Shown: positions 7,151-15,259 of the stretch, piece by piece | Position numbering within the stretch: the first letter of the stretch is position 1 | How the letters are laid out: the number at the start of each line of letters is the position of its first letter | Assembly: GCF_011604685.1 (NCBI RefSeq) | Contig: NZ_CP050063.1 | Location: 7,791,001-7,855,000 of the forward strand | Length of the DNA stretch: 64,000 bases | Direction of reading: 5' to 3' | Origin: Spirosoma aureum | GTDB taxonomy: Bacteria; Bacteroidota; Bacteroidia; Cytophagales; Spirosomataceae | Translations under genes and position numbers: made by a program | The notes under the pieces: generated by a model | Told to the model about the DNA's origin: nothing | Seen by the model: only the letters and a program-made list of their open reading frames with translations | The model's database searches: none

Positions 7151-7675
7151 ATGACTTATGCCGATCTGATCGGTCCCGATGGCACCGAGAACAACATGGG
7201 TGGAACGGCCCAGTTTCTCTATTTTACGCCCTGGATCGACATTGCCACCTTTGCCGCTCCGGCCGCATTGCCCGCCCAGCAATCGCTTCTGACGACCCCG
7301 CACACCATGAAGACGGGTAAGAAGTTTCAGACTCTCTACGTAACCATCGATACCTCCGATCTGGAGATCGCCTTAAATGGTGATATCGACGGGATCAGCT
7401 TCAAACCGACGCTGAAATGCTTCTACCCCGGCTTCTCGGACGGTATCGTCGATTTCATCAACAAGGCCAAAAACGATAAGTTTTTGTTCCTAGTCCCGCT
7501 GCCTGACGGCAAAATCGTTCAGATCGGCTCATCCCGCTTTGTGGCCTACGTCAAACCCAGTCCCAAAACGGACAAGACAACGGGTCGGGGCCGGGGTACC
7601 GAATTTGAGATCTTCTGCTTCCAGCCCGATTATTTGATTTACAATGCGGCTGTACCGCTCACGCCGGCTGCGTAA
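7151..7675 (+). CDS. phage structural protein, possibly tail tube, 174 aa
   Basis: A beta-rich soluble protein of 174 residues, with no signal peptide. The long alternating strands (FQTLYVTIDTSDLEIAL, KFLFLVPLPDGKIVQIGSS), the Gly/Pro turns and its position after the capsid genes fit a tail tube or head-tail joining protein. The next genes are two small ORFs that could be tail chaperones. I hold tail tube as the best guess because no other gene in the window is a better candidate, but the evidence is indirect. Confidence 0.6.
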   Translation: MTYADLIGPDGTENNMGGTAQFLYFTPWIDIATFAAPAALPAQQSLLTTPHTMKTGKKFQTLYVTIDTSDLEIALNGDIDGISFKPTLKCFYPGFSDGIVDFINKAKNDKFLFLVPLPDGKIVQIGSSRFVAYVKPSPKTDKTTGRGRGTEFEIFCFQPDYLIYNAAVPLTPAA

Positions 7676-7690
7676 TCGCCCTGACTGATC

Positions 7691-7888
7691 ATGGCCAAAG
7701 CCAAGCCTGCACCCGCTTACCAGGTCAACGGCCTTTCTCCCCAAACGCCCGACGGGCCGATCCCGATCGAGTTCCGGGGACGAACCTACGATCTGCTGCA
7801 CCTGAGTCCCGAGGAACTGGCCTTTCTGCTCCAGTATCCCGATCAGGTGCCGTATCTGATACAAGAAACCAGCCAGTCGAATGGCTAA
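7691..7888 (+). CDS. small phage protein, 65 aa
   Basis: ATG 7691, 15 bases behind the preceding stop. The N-terminus is Ala/Lys/Pro-rich and the C-terminal half has a short helix pattern LSPEELAFLLQYPDQVPYLI, similar to the LLQYPELLE stretch of the partial gene at the left window edge. Short proteins of this kind accompany structural genes in Bacteroidota phages, and a role as a chaperone or regulator is possible. A strong terminator follows. Confidence 0.6.
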   Translation: MAKAKPAPAYQVNGLSPQTPDGPIPIEFRGRTYDLLHLSPEELAFLLQYPDQVPYLIQETSQSNG

Positions 7889-7895
7889 GTAGTGG

Positions 7896-7928
7896 CAAAG
7901 GGCCCGGTTTTGCCGGGCCACTTTGTTT
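7896..7928 (+). terminator. GC-rich terminator after the head genes
   Basis: GGCCCGG pairs with CCGGGCC around TTTTG, extended by AAAG and CTTT on the outside, and TTGTTTC follows. It ends the head transcription unit immediately before the ATG at 7936. Confidence 0.7.
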
Positions 7929-7935
7929 CAGCCTG

Positions 7936-8568
7936 ATGCAAGAAACGATCGATTCACTCACCGCCTGGCTCGCCGAGCCCGATTACAACCAGGGCCTTCA
8001 GCTCTATGAGCAGCTGATCGGCTCAGGCTTCGTGTTAAGTATGCTGCAGGCCGGCGAAGACGAGTACAACTCGCTTCGTCTTTCGGTCGCTTTGCAGACC
8101 CGATTGGAGGAGCTGCTGGCTGAGCAGGCGCAGCAGGCTTCTCAGTATCCAGCCTCCCTGGCTGATCAACTGGAGCGGGCCAAACTGTTGATGGACGAAC
8201 GGACGATCCTCAAGGAGCGCCTTCGGGCGCAGTACCAGCGGGGCGTCATGTATTCTGCCGATTCGCATCAGTGGGCCTTTCGGATTCTGGCCATCAAGGA
8301 AGAGCTCGACGCCATTTACGGCCGCCGGCGCTTTTACGATGCGCATGGCTATCTGCCCGAAGCCGCTCAGCTGGATACTGGCTTGTCCCCGGCCGATCTA
8401 CTCAAGCGGCGCAACAGCGTCCGCACCTACATCACCAAATACCAACAGACCCTGGCCATTACCTACCAGGCTGACGCCCTTGAGCGCGTCCAGACCAAAT
8501 TGGCCCAGTACCGCTCGGAGCTGCACGATCTCGACCAGCAGCTGCAGGCTTTTCAATCCAGTAACTAA
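7936..8568 (+). CDS. coiled-coil phage protein of unknown function, 210 aa
   Basis: An almost wholly helical protein, with coiled-coil segments at about residues 50-110 (LEELLAEQAQQASQYPASL, LERAKLLMDERTILKERL) and 155-210 (ending LDQQLQAFQSS). No catalytic motif, membrane segment or signal. It begins right after a terminator, so translation requires a promoter inside or near the terminator, or read-through. Helical proteins of this size occur in Bacteroidota mobile elements next to terminase genes, but I cannot name the family. Confidence 0.65.
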   Translation: MQETIDSLTAWLAEPDYNQGLQLYEQLIGSGFVLSMLQAGEDEYNSLRLSVALQTRLEELLAEQAQQASQYPASLADQLERAKLLMDERTILKERLRAQYQRGVMYSADSHQWAFRILAIKEELDAIYGRRRFYDAHGYLPEAAQLDTGLSPADLLKRRNSVRTYITKYQQTLAITYQADALERVQTKLAQYRSELHDLDQQLQAFQSSN

Positions 8569-8582
8569 ACAATTTAGCAACC

Positions 8583-9320
8583 ATGATACTGACTCGACCC
8601 GGTAACAAACGTCGCATTGCCGCCAAGATTACGCCCCATTTCCCCGACCATGACCTATTCATTGACCTATTCTTTGGCGCTGGCGGGATGTTTTTCAATA
8701 AAGAAAAGTCGAAACATAACATTGTTAACGACTTTGATTCGGAGGTCTATAACCTCTTCCAGGTCATTACAACCCGCAAAGAGGAATTAGCCCGGTTCTG
8801 GGAAATCATGCCGGTACACGAAGACCTCTGGAAATACTGGCGGGAAAACAAGGAGAGCGATCCGATCCGGAAAGCAGCCCGGTTTCTGTTCTTTTCCAAT
8901 TTCGGCTTTATGGGGCGTATGGCCACCATGAAGTTTGACCGTTCCAACACCTACTGGCTGGTGCTCATGCGCCTGAGCGAAGTACAAAAACAGTTGCAGG
9001 GTGTGCAGCTGATGAACTGCGATTTTCGCGACGTCATCCGTCGGATATCGCTCCGGGACGGTGGCCACAAAAAAGCCTTCATCTACGCCGATCCACCCTA
9101 CCTCGACACCAAAGGAGGCACCTATGAGGGCTTTACGAAAAACGACTCGATTGACCTGTTTACTTGTTTGCTCGAGTCCAATTGCCGCTTTGCCATCTCT
9201 GAATTCAATCACCCCTTTATTCTGCAATTAGCTCGTACCAACCAGCTCAATGTCATTGAAATCGGGGAACGACAAAATATGAAGAATCGCCGCATGGAGA
9301 TTCTGATCACCAACTATTAA
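8583..9320 (+). CDS. D12-class DNA adenine N6-methyltransferase (Dam-like)
   Basis: 245 residues with the D12/Dam class order: an N-terminal P-G-N-K basic start, the SAM-binding FFGAGG motif (about residues 28-33), a variable target-recognition region, and the catalytic DPPY motif (about 163-166, in YADPPYLD). The length is at the low end for the family. It transfers a methyl group from SAM to adenine N6 in a short palindrome (not predictable here). It lies between head and terminase genes, where phage methylases protect DNA or modify pac/cos recognition. Codon use resembles the neighbours, so it is long resident. Confidence 0.9.
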   Translation: MILTRPGNKRRIAAKITPHFPDHDLFIDLFFGAGGMFFNKEKSKHNIVNDFDSEVYNLFQVITTRKEELARFWEIMPVHEDLWKYWRENKESDPIRKAARFLFFSNFGFMGRMATMKFDRSNTYWLVLMRLSEVQKQLQGVQLMNCDFRDVIRRISLRDGGHKKAFIYADPPYLDTKGGTYEGFTKNDSIDLFTCLLESNCRFAISEFNHPFILQLARTNQLNVIEIGERQNMKNRRMEILITNY

Positions 9321-9335
9321 CGCTTTACCGATGCC

Positions 9336-9566
9336 ATGGCAGCAGAGCTAATCCAAATCACCCTTGATGAGCAGGACGAACCCGTCCTCTCATTTACCCA
9401 TAATCCGGCGGCTAGTGGCATTGAGCAAAAATTGCTCGGAGCCCTGATTCGAAAAGCCAAAGCCAGCGGTGGGCTGGAGCTCCATGTTGCCCTGGTATAC
9501 GGTGAGTCCGATGAGAAGCCCCTGTGGGACTATCACATCCGCGCCAAACGAGCTGAATCGCTATGA
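9336..9566 (+). CDS. small phage protein, 76 aa
   Basis: A short alpha/beta protein (MAAELIQITLDEQDEPVL onward) with no signal or membrane segment. Its stop codon overlaps the ATG of the terminase small subunit (9563) by 4 bases, so the two are translationally coupled. It may be a terminase accessory factor, but no family is recognised. Confidence 0.6.
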   Translation: MAAELIQITLDEQDEPVLSFTHNPAASGIEQKLLGALIRKAKASGGLELHVALVYGESDEKPLWDYHIRAKRAESL

Positions 9567-10183
9567 GCACCGAACTAAGCCTGGCCCAGATGCCGGCGAC
9601 CAAATGGGAGGATAAGTACGATCTGGTCCTGCGCTGGGCCCGCGACGAGCGATCCGACGATGATCCCCTGCGCACGCGCATTCCGGCCGCCCTGGAACAG
9701 CAGTTTCGACGCTGGAATCAGATCTATGGCTTGCTGCAGGCCGGCACCTACAGTAAAACCACCGAACAGATCGCTGTCGTCAAAAAGACCTTTCCGGGGA
9801 TATCGGACCGCACGGCCCGCAACCTGCTGGCCGATACCAAACGCTTCTTTTCGGTGCTCGATGCGCCCAACCTGGCCTGGGAACGGCTGACGCTGATCGA
9901 GGAAGTGCGCGAAGACATCAAACTGGCTCGCCAGAAAGGCGATTTCCGGTCGGTTGCCGCTCTGCGCACGCTCTATGCCAAACTTACTGGTGCCGATCAG
10001 CCCGAAGAGGTGGTGGAGAACAAAACCATCTTCAACATCATCGCCTTCAATCCCGAGCAATTGGGCGTCGAGCTGATCGATCCCGATAAGCTCGATACCA
10101 TGATCCGCTCCATTACGGCCAGCGATAAAAAGAAACGCGACGATTTTTTCACCCAATTCGAGGATGTCACCGAAGCCAAGTAA
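9563..10183 (+). CDS. terminase small subunit-like protein
   Basis: 206 residues, directly upstream of and overlapping the large subunit gene by 20 bases. Residues about 40-100 contain helices with a helix-turn-helix-like run (TEQIAVVKKTFPGISDRTARNLL), suited to DNA binding, and the remainder is a charged helical oligomerisation region. Small subunits recognise pac or cos and load the large subunit. The identification rests on position, size and the HTH-like segment, since small subunits are poorly conserved. Confidence 0.75.
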   Translation: MSTELSLAQMPATKWEDKYDLVLRWARDERSDDDPLRTRIPAALEQQFRRWNQIYGLLQAGTYSKTTEQIAVVKKTFPGISDRTARNLLADTKRFFSVLDAPNLAWERLTLIEEVREDIKLARQKGDFRSVAALRTLYAKLTGADQPEEVVENKTIFNIIAFNPEQLGVELIDPDKLDTMIRSITASDKKKRDDFFTQFEDVTEAK

Positions 10184-11909
10184 AGGGTCGTTGCCCGACC
10201 GATACGATTTCGACGAGCTCCTGCAGGATGATCTGGCCGCTGGCCTTCAGCTGGCCGGCGTCGATCGGTCGGTGGTGGGCCTGGCTGATGACGTCCAGGT
10301 GGTGCATCGCCATTACAACAAACCCCAGATGCGCTCGATGCTCGTCGGCGCTTCGGAGGAATATGCCGTCTGGGGCCGGGGAACGGGCAAATCCGAGGGC
10401 CTGATCGCTCCTCGAACCTTTCGGAATGTGGAAGTCATGCCCCGGGGCCATGGCTGTTTTGTCGGCGCCACGTATCTGCAATTACTGGAGCGGACCCTAC
10501 CACCGGTCATCAAGGGTTGGGAAGCGATGGGCATGGTGCGGGGCCGTGATTTCTGGGTTCGGGAAAAACCACCCAAAAAACTAAACATTCCCCAGCCCAT
10601 TGTGGGGCCGATTACCACCGAACACTGCATTTTCTTTCGCAATGGGGCCGTGGCCAGTATGGTCTCTCAGGACCGGCCGGGTTCTTCGAATGGTAAAACA
10701 GTGCACTGGATTGCCGGCGATGAAGCCAAATTCCTCAATAAACCCAAGCTCGACAGCGAGCTGCTGTTGACCAACCGGGGGGATGATCGCTATTTCGGGG
10801 GCAAGCCCGAATTTCATAGCCTGCTCTTCTGCACCGATATGCCGACCTCGAAGTCGGCTATGTGGATCCTGGAACAGGACAAACGCATGGAGCCTGAGCG
10901 GATTGCGGCTATTTTAACGATCCGCTACCAGATCTATGCGCTCTATGAGCAGCTACTGGCCTATCCGGCCAAACGCAAAGCCATCCAGAACGCGATTGCC
11001 AAACTTCAGGCCCAGTGGGATGAGCTGCGTAAGAATGCCGTTTATTTTTCGGAAGCCTCGACGCTGGACAACATCCACGGCTTTGGCTTTAAAGCCCTGG
11101 CGGACGTCAAGGCCCGGCTGCCCCGATTTATCTTCGAGACGGCCGTCTTAAACCGGCGTCCCTTCCTGACCGAAGCCGCGTTCTACCCCGATCTGGACGA
11201 GCATCATTTTTACGATAGCCTGGATTATTCCTACATCGACAAATTCAACAATGATGACTTTGGGAAGGGCAAATTCAACGATTGTCGCAAGGATAATGAT
11301 CTGGACAAATCCCTGCCGCTGGACGTGGCGCTGGATTACGGGGCCAGCATCAACACCCTACTAACAGGCCAACCCCGGGGCCGCCAGTATCGAATCCTCA
11401 AGGAGCTCTATGTGACCCACCCCGATCGACTGGAGGATCTGGCCAAAGCGTTCTGTGCCTACTACCGACACTATCCCACCAAAGAGGTCAACTACTTCTA
11501 TGACCACACGGCCACGGGTACCTCAGCCATCAGCAACAAATCACCGCGCGATATCTTTGCTGACTACCTGGAGAAGGAAGGCTGGGTCGTCAACCTGGAA
11601 TACCTGGGCCATACCGATGATCCCGAGAAGCGTTATGAGTTATGGGGCCGTTGCCTGAGAGGTGGCGATGTCGATAACTATGATGTGCGCTTCAACCGGC
11701 AGAACACGGAGTATGTCCGGGTGAGTATGCAGCAGGCCCAGATTGCCCAGGGTGCAACGGGCTTTAAGAAAGACAAGGCTGATGAGAAGAATAAGGAGAT
11801 CGATCAGCGGCAGACAACTCACTTCTCGGACTGCGCCGATACGCTACTGGTTGGTGCTCATGATAAGCACAAGAGCCAGGCACTAATGAGCTTCGATGCC
11901 ATCTTCTAA
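10164..11909 (+). CDS. terminase large subunit (TerL)
   Basis: 581 residues. The ATPase has a Walker A motif GRGTGKS at residues 71-77, a Walker B-like acidic pair in HWIAGDEAKF (about 180-189), and a coupling region with the threonine-rich FCTDMPTSKS (about 217-226). The C-terminal nuclease domain begins at about LDVALDYGASINT (about 388-400), with the first metal-binding Asp, and HDKHKS near the end. It packages DNA into proheads at the portal. It overlaps the small subunit gene and is followed by a terminator. Portal lies 2 kb downstream, separated by a reverse-strand cassette. Confidence 0.93.
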   Translation: MSPKPSKGSLPDRYDFDELLQDDLAAGLQLAGVDRSVVGLADDVQVVHRHYNKPQMRSMLVGASEEYAVWGRGTGKSEGLIAPRTFRNVEVMPRGHGCFVGATYLQLLERTLPPVIKGWEAMGMVRGRDFWVREKPPKKLNIPQPIVGPITTEHCIFFRNGAVASMVSQDRPGSSNGKTVHWIAGDEAKFLNKPKLDSELLLTNRGDDRYFGGKPEFHSLLFCTDMPTSKSAMWILEQDKRMEPERIAAILTIRYQIYALYEQLLAYPAKRKAIQNAIAKLQAQWDELRKNAVYFSEASTLDNIHGFGFKALADVKARLPRFIFETAVLNRRPFLTEAAFYPDLDEHHFYDSLDYSYIDKFNNDDFGKGKFNDCRKDNDLDKSLPLDVALDYGASINTLLTGQPRGRQYRILKELYVTHPDRLEDLAKAFCAYYRHYPTKEVNYFYDHTATGTSAISNKSPRDIFADYLEKEGWVVNLEYLGHTDDPEKRYELWGRCLRGGDVDNYDVRFNRQNTEYVRVSMQQAQIAQGATGFKKDKADEKNKEIDQRQTTHFSDCADTLLVGAHDKHKSQALMSFDAIF

Positions 11910-11936
11910 GCCGACTACTCATTGCAATTCCTCGAA

Positions 11937-11963
11937 GGGCTGGCCATTGGTCAGCCTTTTTTC
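11937..11963 (+). terminator. terminator after terminase large subunit
   Basis: GGCTGGCC pairs with GGTCAGCC around ATT (one G-T-type wobble/mismatch), followed by TTTTTTC. It ends the + strand unit before the reverse-strand cassette. Confidence 0.8.
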
Positions 11964-12005
11964 ATGCTGTTTTGCGTGGCAACACCCCACCTCTATCATA
12001 TATGA

Positions 12006-12191
12006 TCACCCCCTCCAATTGCAATTGCATTTTGTGCCAGTGCGTGGCAATGGGGGGCATAGTGGCAAAAACGGGTGTTTTTCGCCTATTTTTTGGGCTA
12101 AATCGCCCAAAATCAGCTCCTTAACCTCTTCAGCGTTTGCAAAAATTGAGTTGTGGCGTCCCGTAGCGGTATCGAAAACGGGTTTAAGCAT
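12006..12191 (-). CDS. possible small protein in the reverse cassette, 61 aa
   Basis: From ATG at 12191 on the - strand. The first two-thirds reads as a normal amphipathic protein (SIFANAEEVKELILGDLAQKIG) while the tail is Cys/Pro-rich and less convincing. It would be the third gene of the reverse-strand cassette, 34 bases behind the stop of the 71-residue gene. The base composition is lower in GC than the flanking late genes. If real it is probably co-transcribed with its neighbours; function unknown. Confidence 0.35.
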   Translation of the reverse strand: MLKPVFDTATGRHNSIFANAEEVKELILGDLAQKIGEKHPFLPLCPPLPRTGTKCNCNWRG

Positions 12192-12225
12192 CTGCCAATC
12201 AGTTGATTAGACTGCCCTTGATTTT

Positions 12226-12441
12226 TCAGCTCGCTGCGATCCAGATTTCGGGTTGCTGAATCTGCCAGCCAGCCTCCTGCAGCAGGGCCCGACGCTTGTC
12301 GAGGCTAATGGTTTCACCCTTGGTGAGCTTGTAAAGCAGCCGCCGGCGCTGGCTCTGCGGCCGGCCGGTCTTTCGCCAATAATAGGGACTGCTGACGAGC
12401 CGTTCGAACGCTTTTTCGACGGAAAATGGAGTCGATCGCAT
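12226..12441 (-). CDS. small basic protein, 71 aa
   Basis: ATG at 12441 on the - strand. A basic helical protein with two blocks, FERLVSSPYYWRKTGR and TISLDKRRALLQEAGWQIQ, that look like a helix-turn-helix style short DNA-binding protein found in other Bacteroidota prophages; this is inference from pattern. An alternative start 26 residues upstream is possible. It lies just beyond the terminator of the 322-residue gene and may have its own promoter. Confidence 0.55.
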   Translation of the reverse strand: MRSTPFSVEKAFERLVSSPYYWRKTGRPQSQRRRLLYKLTKGETISLDKRRALLQEAGWQIQQPEIWIAAS

Positions 12442-12453
12442 GGGAGTCGATAC

Positions 12454-12484
12454 AAAAAACGTCCCAATTCGGGACGCTTTTTGG
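12454..12484 (-). terminator. terminator of the reverse-strand 322-aa gene
   Basis: Read on the - strand: CGTCCC pairs with GGGACG around GAATT, flanked by AAAAAG and TTTTTTG, so it can act in both directions. It sits 23 bases behind the stop at 12507. Confidence 0.75.
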
Positions 12485-12506
12485 GAGGCCAGTGAGAGAA
12501 AATGGA

Positions 12507-13475
12507 TTAATTATGGCGCTCGTTGATCACATCGGGATCGCTGGCTTCATCGCCCCAGGCGGTGACGATCAGGAATCCTTCTTTAACGGAAGCCAGCACA
12601 ATCGGATCCTCAATAAGCCATTTTTTATACTCCGCTTCGGTCATGGTACCGCCCATGTAGCTTCGTTGAACAAACTGATCAGCAGTAGCCGCAATCCCAT
12701 AGCCATCGCCTACTAGTTTTTTGTGTTTGGACTGGCTGATTTCCTGCCGGAACCGGGCCATATCGTTCACATTTTTATCGGGTATGTTGCCGATAAATTC
12801 GATGGTTGGCTTAAAGATAAGCCCGTACTTAGCCAGCACTTTCGTTAACGAATCCAGCGTAATAAATTTATAATTGGGAAACAGCAGCGCGTATTTCTGG
12901 GCCGCCTGGTGATCGGCCAGACGCGTTTTATGGGTCAACTTCGCCTTTTCAAAAGCAAGGGATCGCCGGCTATAATCAGTAACCTCCTCCAGGTTAATAA
13001 AACCCATGTCCATCAGCGTCTGGATCCGGTCCGATCGTACCGGTTCTGGCTGGGTAAAGGCTTCGGGCTGCAGCAGGAGCGTGTCGGCCTCCCCATAAAG
13101 TTCACTGTGGATTTGAGCCGCGCTGATGCGCTGAGGTTCACGATGTATACGGCTGGTCGGGTGTATACCGTCAGGTATACCGCCAGGTATACCGCCAGGT
13201 ATACCGCCAGCGGAAACATAAAAACCACCGCCAATACCGGCCATATTGAACAGGTTAACGCCACTTAATTCAAAAACCTCGATTTTGCGCCCCGGGTCAA
13301 TCAAGGCTTCGTAGGTTCTGGGTAAAGGCTCCGGAGATACGCCCATGTACATTTCAGCAAAATCGAATGTAACCTGGCGCTGCTCGTTTTGGGCTGTCTG
13401 GTGGCGACTGGCCCCACTGTAGTCTGGTTTGGCTCCGACGATACCGCCTTGCTGCCAGGGTTGTCTTGCACTCAT
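12507..13475 (-). CDS. phage protein of unknown function with a GIPG repeat, 322 aa
   Basis: ATG at 13475 on the - strand. The N-terminal region is polar and contains a Gly/Ile/Pro repeat (about residues 90-103) coded by a 12-base tandem repeat. The C-terminal two-thirds is alpha/beta with the stretch LLFPNYKFITLDSLTKVLAKYGL and a conserved-looking region around residues 185-260. No signal or transmembrane segment. It is the first gene of a cassette read against the late genes and is placed between terminase and portal, a typical position for a prophage-expressed moron. It may act in superinfection exclusion, repression or host interaction; that is only a positional guess. Confidence 0.6.
   Translation of the reverse strand: MSARQPWQQGGIVGAKPDYSGASRHQTAQNEQRQVTFDFAEMYMGVSPEPLPRTYEALIDPGRKIEVFELSGVNLFNMAGIGGGFYVSAGGIPGGIPGGIPDGIHPTSRIHREPQRISAAQIHSELYGEADTLLLQPEAFTQPEPVRSDRIQTLMDMGFINLEEVTDYSRRSLAFEKAKLTHKTRLADHQAAQKYALLFPNYKFITLDSLTKVLAKYGLIFKPTIEFIGNIPDKNVNDMARFRQEISQSKHKKLVGDGYGIAATADQFVQRSYMGGTMTEAEYKKWLIEDPIVLASVKEGFLIVTAWGDEASDPDVINERHN
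13163..13210. repeat. four tandem 12-base units within the 322-aa gene
   Basis: Four copies of GTATACCGCCAG (the first with T for C at position 9) run in frame with the reverse-strand gene and produce the G-I-P-G repeat. Such an in-frame 12-base array can change copy number without a frameshift. Confidence 0.9.
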
Positions 13476-13525
13476 ACAAATACGGTTTTGGTTTTCCGGT
13501 AAATCTACACAAAAACAGGCGACAT

Positions 13526-13541
13526 AACTAATGCATTAGTT
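13526..13541. promoter_or_regulatory. 16-bp perfect palindrome, operator candidate
   Basis: AACTAATGCATTAGTT is a perfect palindrome in the 69-base gap between the reverse-strand 322-aa gene and promoter-like copy 3, with CAT and ATG-like outer arms. It sits 10 bases before the GTCATCACG box, well placed to control both directions. Confidence 0.6.
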
Positions 13542-13550
13542 GTTATGCGC

Positions 13551-13604
13551 GTCATCACGCCTGTCGCGCCCGGACAGTACGGCACGGAGCACTTTCGTAG
13601 CTGT
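13551..13604 (+). promoter_or_regulatory. phage late promoter candidate, copy 3 (portal operon)
   Basis: The box GTCATCACGCCTGTCGCG is followed after exactly 24 bases by TTTCG (13593-13597), and ATG 13605 lies 7 bases later. It adjoins the palindrome at 13526. Because the frame is open from ATG 13545, a longer protein beginning MRVITPVAPG cannot be excluded. Confidence 0.6.
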
Positions 13605-13865
13605 ATGATCAAGGTAGCCGACATGATGCAGCAGCTGCGACAGACCGACAAAAGCGGCAAATTCCGCGTTGTCAGCCTGGTTTATGCGACGGCTCACCGC
13701 AAACGGGGTACAGCGGGCCAGTTCCGGGAGCTGCACCGGTGCCGCATGTTGTCACCCAAAAAATCGGGGGGCAATACGCTCAACTTTCAGCCCGTCGGCA
13801 GCAAAGACATCGTGGCCGTGCATCCTGATCTGATTCTCTACTTCAACCAGCAGGAGGTCGTCTAA
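13605..13865 (+). CDS. small phage protein upstream of portal, 86 aa
   Basis: I choose ATG 13605, behind promoter-like copy 3; an ATG at 13545 is in frame and would add 20 residues made entirely of the repeated element. The product (MIKVADMMQQLRQTDKSG onward) is basic with strand-forming segments. Its stop overlaps the portal start (TAATG at 13862-13867), so translation is coupled. It could be a head-assembly or portal-associated factor. No family is recognised. Confidence 0.55.
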   Translation: MIKVADMMQQLRQTDKSGKFRVVSLVYATAHRKRGTAGQFRELHRCRMLSPKKSGGNTLNFQPVGSKDIVAVHPDLILYFNQQEVV

Positions 13866-15259
13866 TGAACATAACCTACTTTGCCGGCAGCTCCCACGAT
13901 GTAGCCGTTTTGAGCCACAATAACGTGGCCATCAGCCTGGAAAATGATAAACCCGGTCGGGCCACGCCCGTTGGCCAGCGAACTACTGGCGATCAACCGG
14001 GGGCCAAGCCCAGCGTGTCCACGCCGAATCTGGCCCTGTTTCCCAGTTTTGGGGGCGATATCATGCCCTGGGGCGAAGGCAACGATTTTCCGCAGCGCAT
14101 CCGCAACCTCTACAACAAAGATCCGTTAATTCCCCAGACGCTGGGTAAAACAGCCTCCATGCTGGTGGGCAAAGGGGTGATGGCCGTCGAGATCGATCTC
14201 GACGACAACGGCGATGAGATCGTGCGGGCCGTTCGGGATCCGGAAATCAACGAGTTCATTCATTCGCTGCATTTTCGCAAATACCTCCACAAGACGGCCG
14301 GGCACGTGGCCTGGTTTTTCAATGCCTTTCCCGAGCCGATCGTTACCAAGAATCGGAAGAAAATTCTTTACCTCAACCCCCTACCGGCCGACGAATGCCG
14401 CTGGTGCCGAATGACGCCCGAGGGCGATCTGCCGTACGTCTATCTGAATGCCAACTGGCCCAATGCCACCACGTCAGATGCGCACGTCAAGCAGATTCAT
14501 GCGCTCGATGCCGGGCGCTGGGATAAGGCCGACTGGCTGCGCGAGCAGCGTTTTTTCAACTGCATCTACCCGATTTCCTATCCGACGCCAGGCTTTCGGT
14601 TTTACAGCCTGGCCCATCACCACAGCATCGTCGAATCGGGCTGGCTCGATGTGCACCTGGCCGTGCCGGAGTTCAAGAAATTCCTGATGAAAAATCAGGT
14701 CTCGCTCAAGTATCACTTCAAGGTCGATGCCACTTACTGGGGCATGACCTACGGAGATGCCTACACCAAAGGGACGCCCGACGCCAAGCGGGCCATCAAA
14801 AAAACCTGGCTGGAGGGCATGAACAAGGCGCTGACCGACGTCGAAAAAGCCGGCGGCAGCATCATCACGGAGATGACCTGGGATAAAGAGAAGAAAGTCT
14901 TTATCGACCACATCCAGATTGAGCCCATCACCGACGCCATGAAGGACGGTAAGTACATCGAGGATAACCTCGAGGCAGCTTCCAACATCCTCTACGCGTT
15001 TGGGCTGGATCCGGTCCTGCTCGGCTTTGCGGGCGGAGCCAACCAGGCGGCCCGGTCGGGCGGCTCCGACAAACGGGAAGCGTATTTGATTGCGCTGCAA
15101 ATGCTGGCTCCCTTCCGGGACATGCTGCTCGAGCCGCTCGAATTTGTGGCGGAATACAACGGCTGGAAAGCCCGCTTTCCCAACCTGCGCTTTCAGTTTC
15201 GTGACACCATCCTGACCACGCTCGATACGGGTGCGGGCACTAAAAAAACGCTCAGCTAA
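13865..15259 (+). CDS. portal protein
   Basis: 464 residues. The long N-terminal alpha/beta region, the helix-rich middle, and the C-terminal stretch NLEAASNILYAFGLDPVLLGF followed by basic residues fit a phage portal, in which the ring sits at the capsid vertex and TerL docks. Start overlaps the preceding stop; the next gene starts at its stop (TAATG at 15257-15261). The GGSDKREAYLIALQML segment after the Gly-rich turn is the kind of helix found at the portal stem. Identification rests on length, neighbours and these features. Confidence 0.8.
   Translation: MNITYFAGSSHDVAVLSHNNVAISLENDKPGRATPVGQRTTGDQPGAKPSVSTPNLALFPSFGGDIMPWGEGNDFPQRIRNLYNKDPLIPQTLGKTASMLVGKGVMAVEIDLDDNGDEIVRAVRDPEINEFIHSLHFRKYLHKTAGHVAWFFNAFPEPIVTKNRKKILYLNPLPADECRWCRMTPEGDLPYVYLNANWPNATTSDAHVKQIHALDAGRWDKADWLREQRFFNCIYPISYPTPGFRFYSLAHHHSIVESGWLDVHLAVPEFKKFLMKNQVSLKYHFKVDATYWGMTYGDAYTKGTPDAKRAIKKTWLEGMNKALTDVEKAGGSIITEMTWDKEKKVFIDHIQIEPITDAMKDGKYIEDNLEAASNILYAFGLDPVLLGFAGGANQAARSGGSDKREAYLIALQMLAPFRDMLLEPLEFVAEYNGWKARFPNLRFQFRDTILTTLDTGAGTKKTLS

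Noticed and set aside
13545..13604. ATG 13545 as the start of the small gene before portal
   Set aside because: The extra 20 residues are made of the repeated promoter-like element, which is not in frame with the gene in copy 4; ATG 13605 is preferred, though the longer form cannot be fully excluded.
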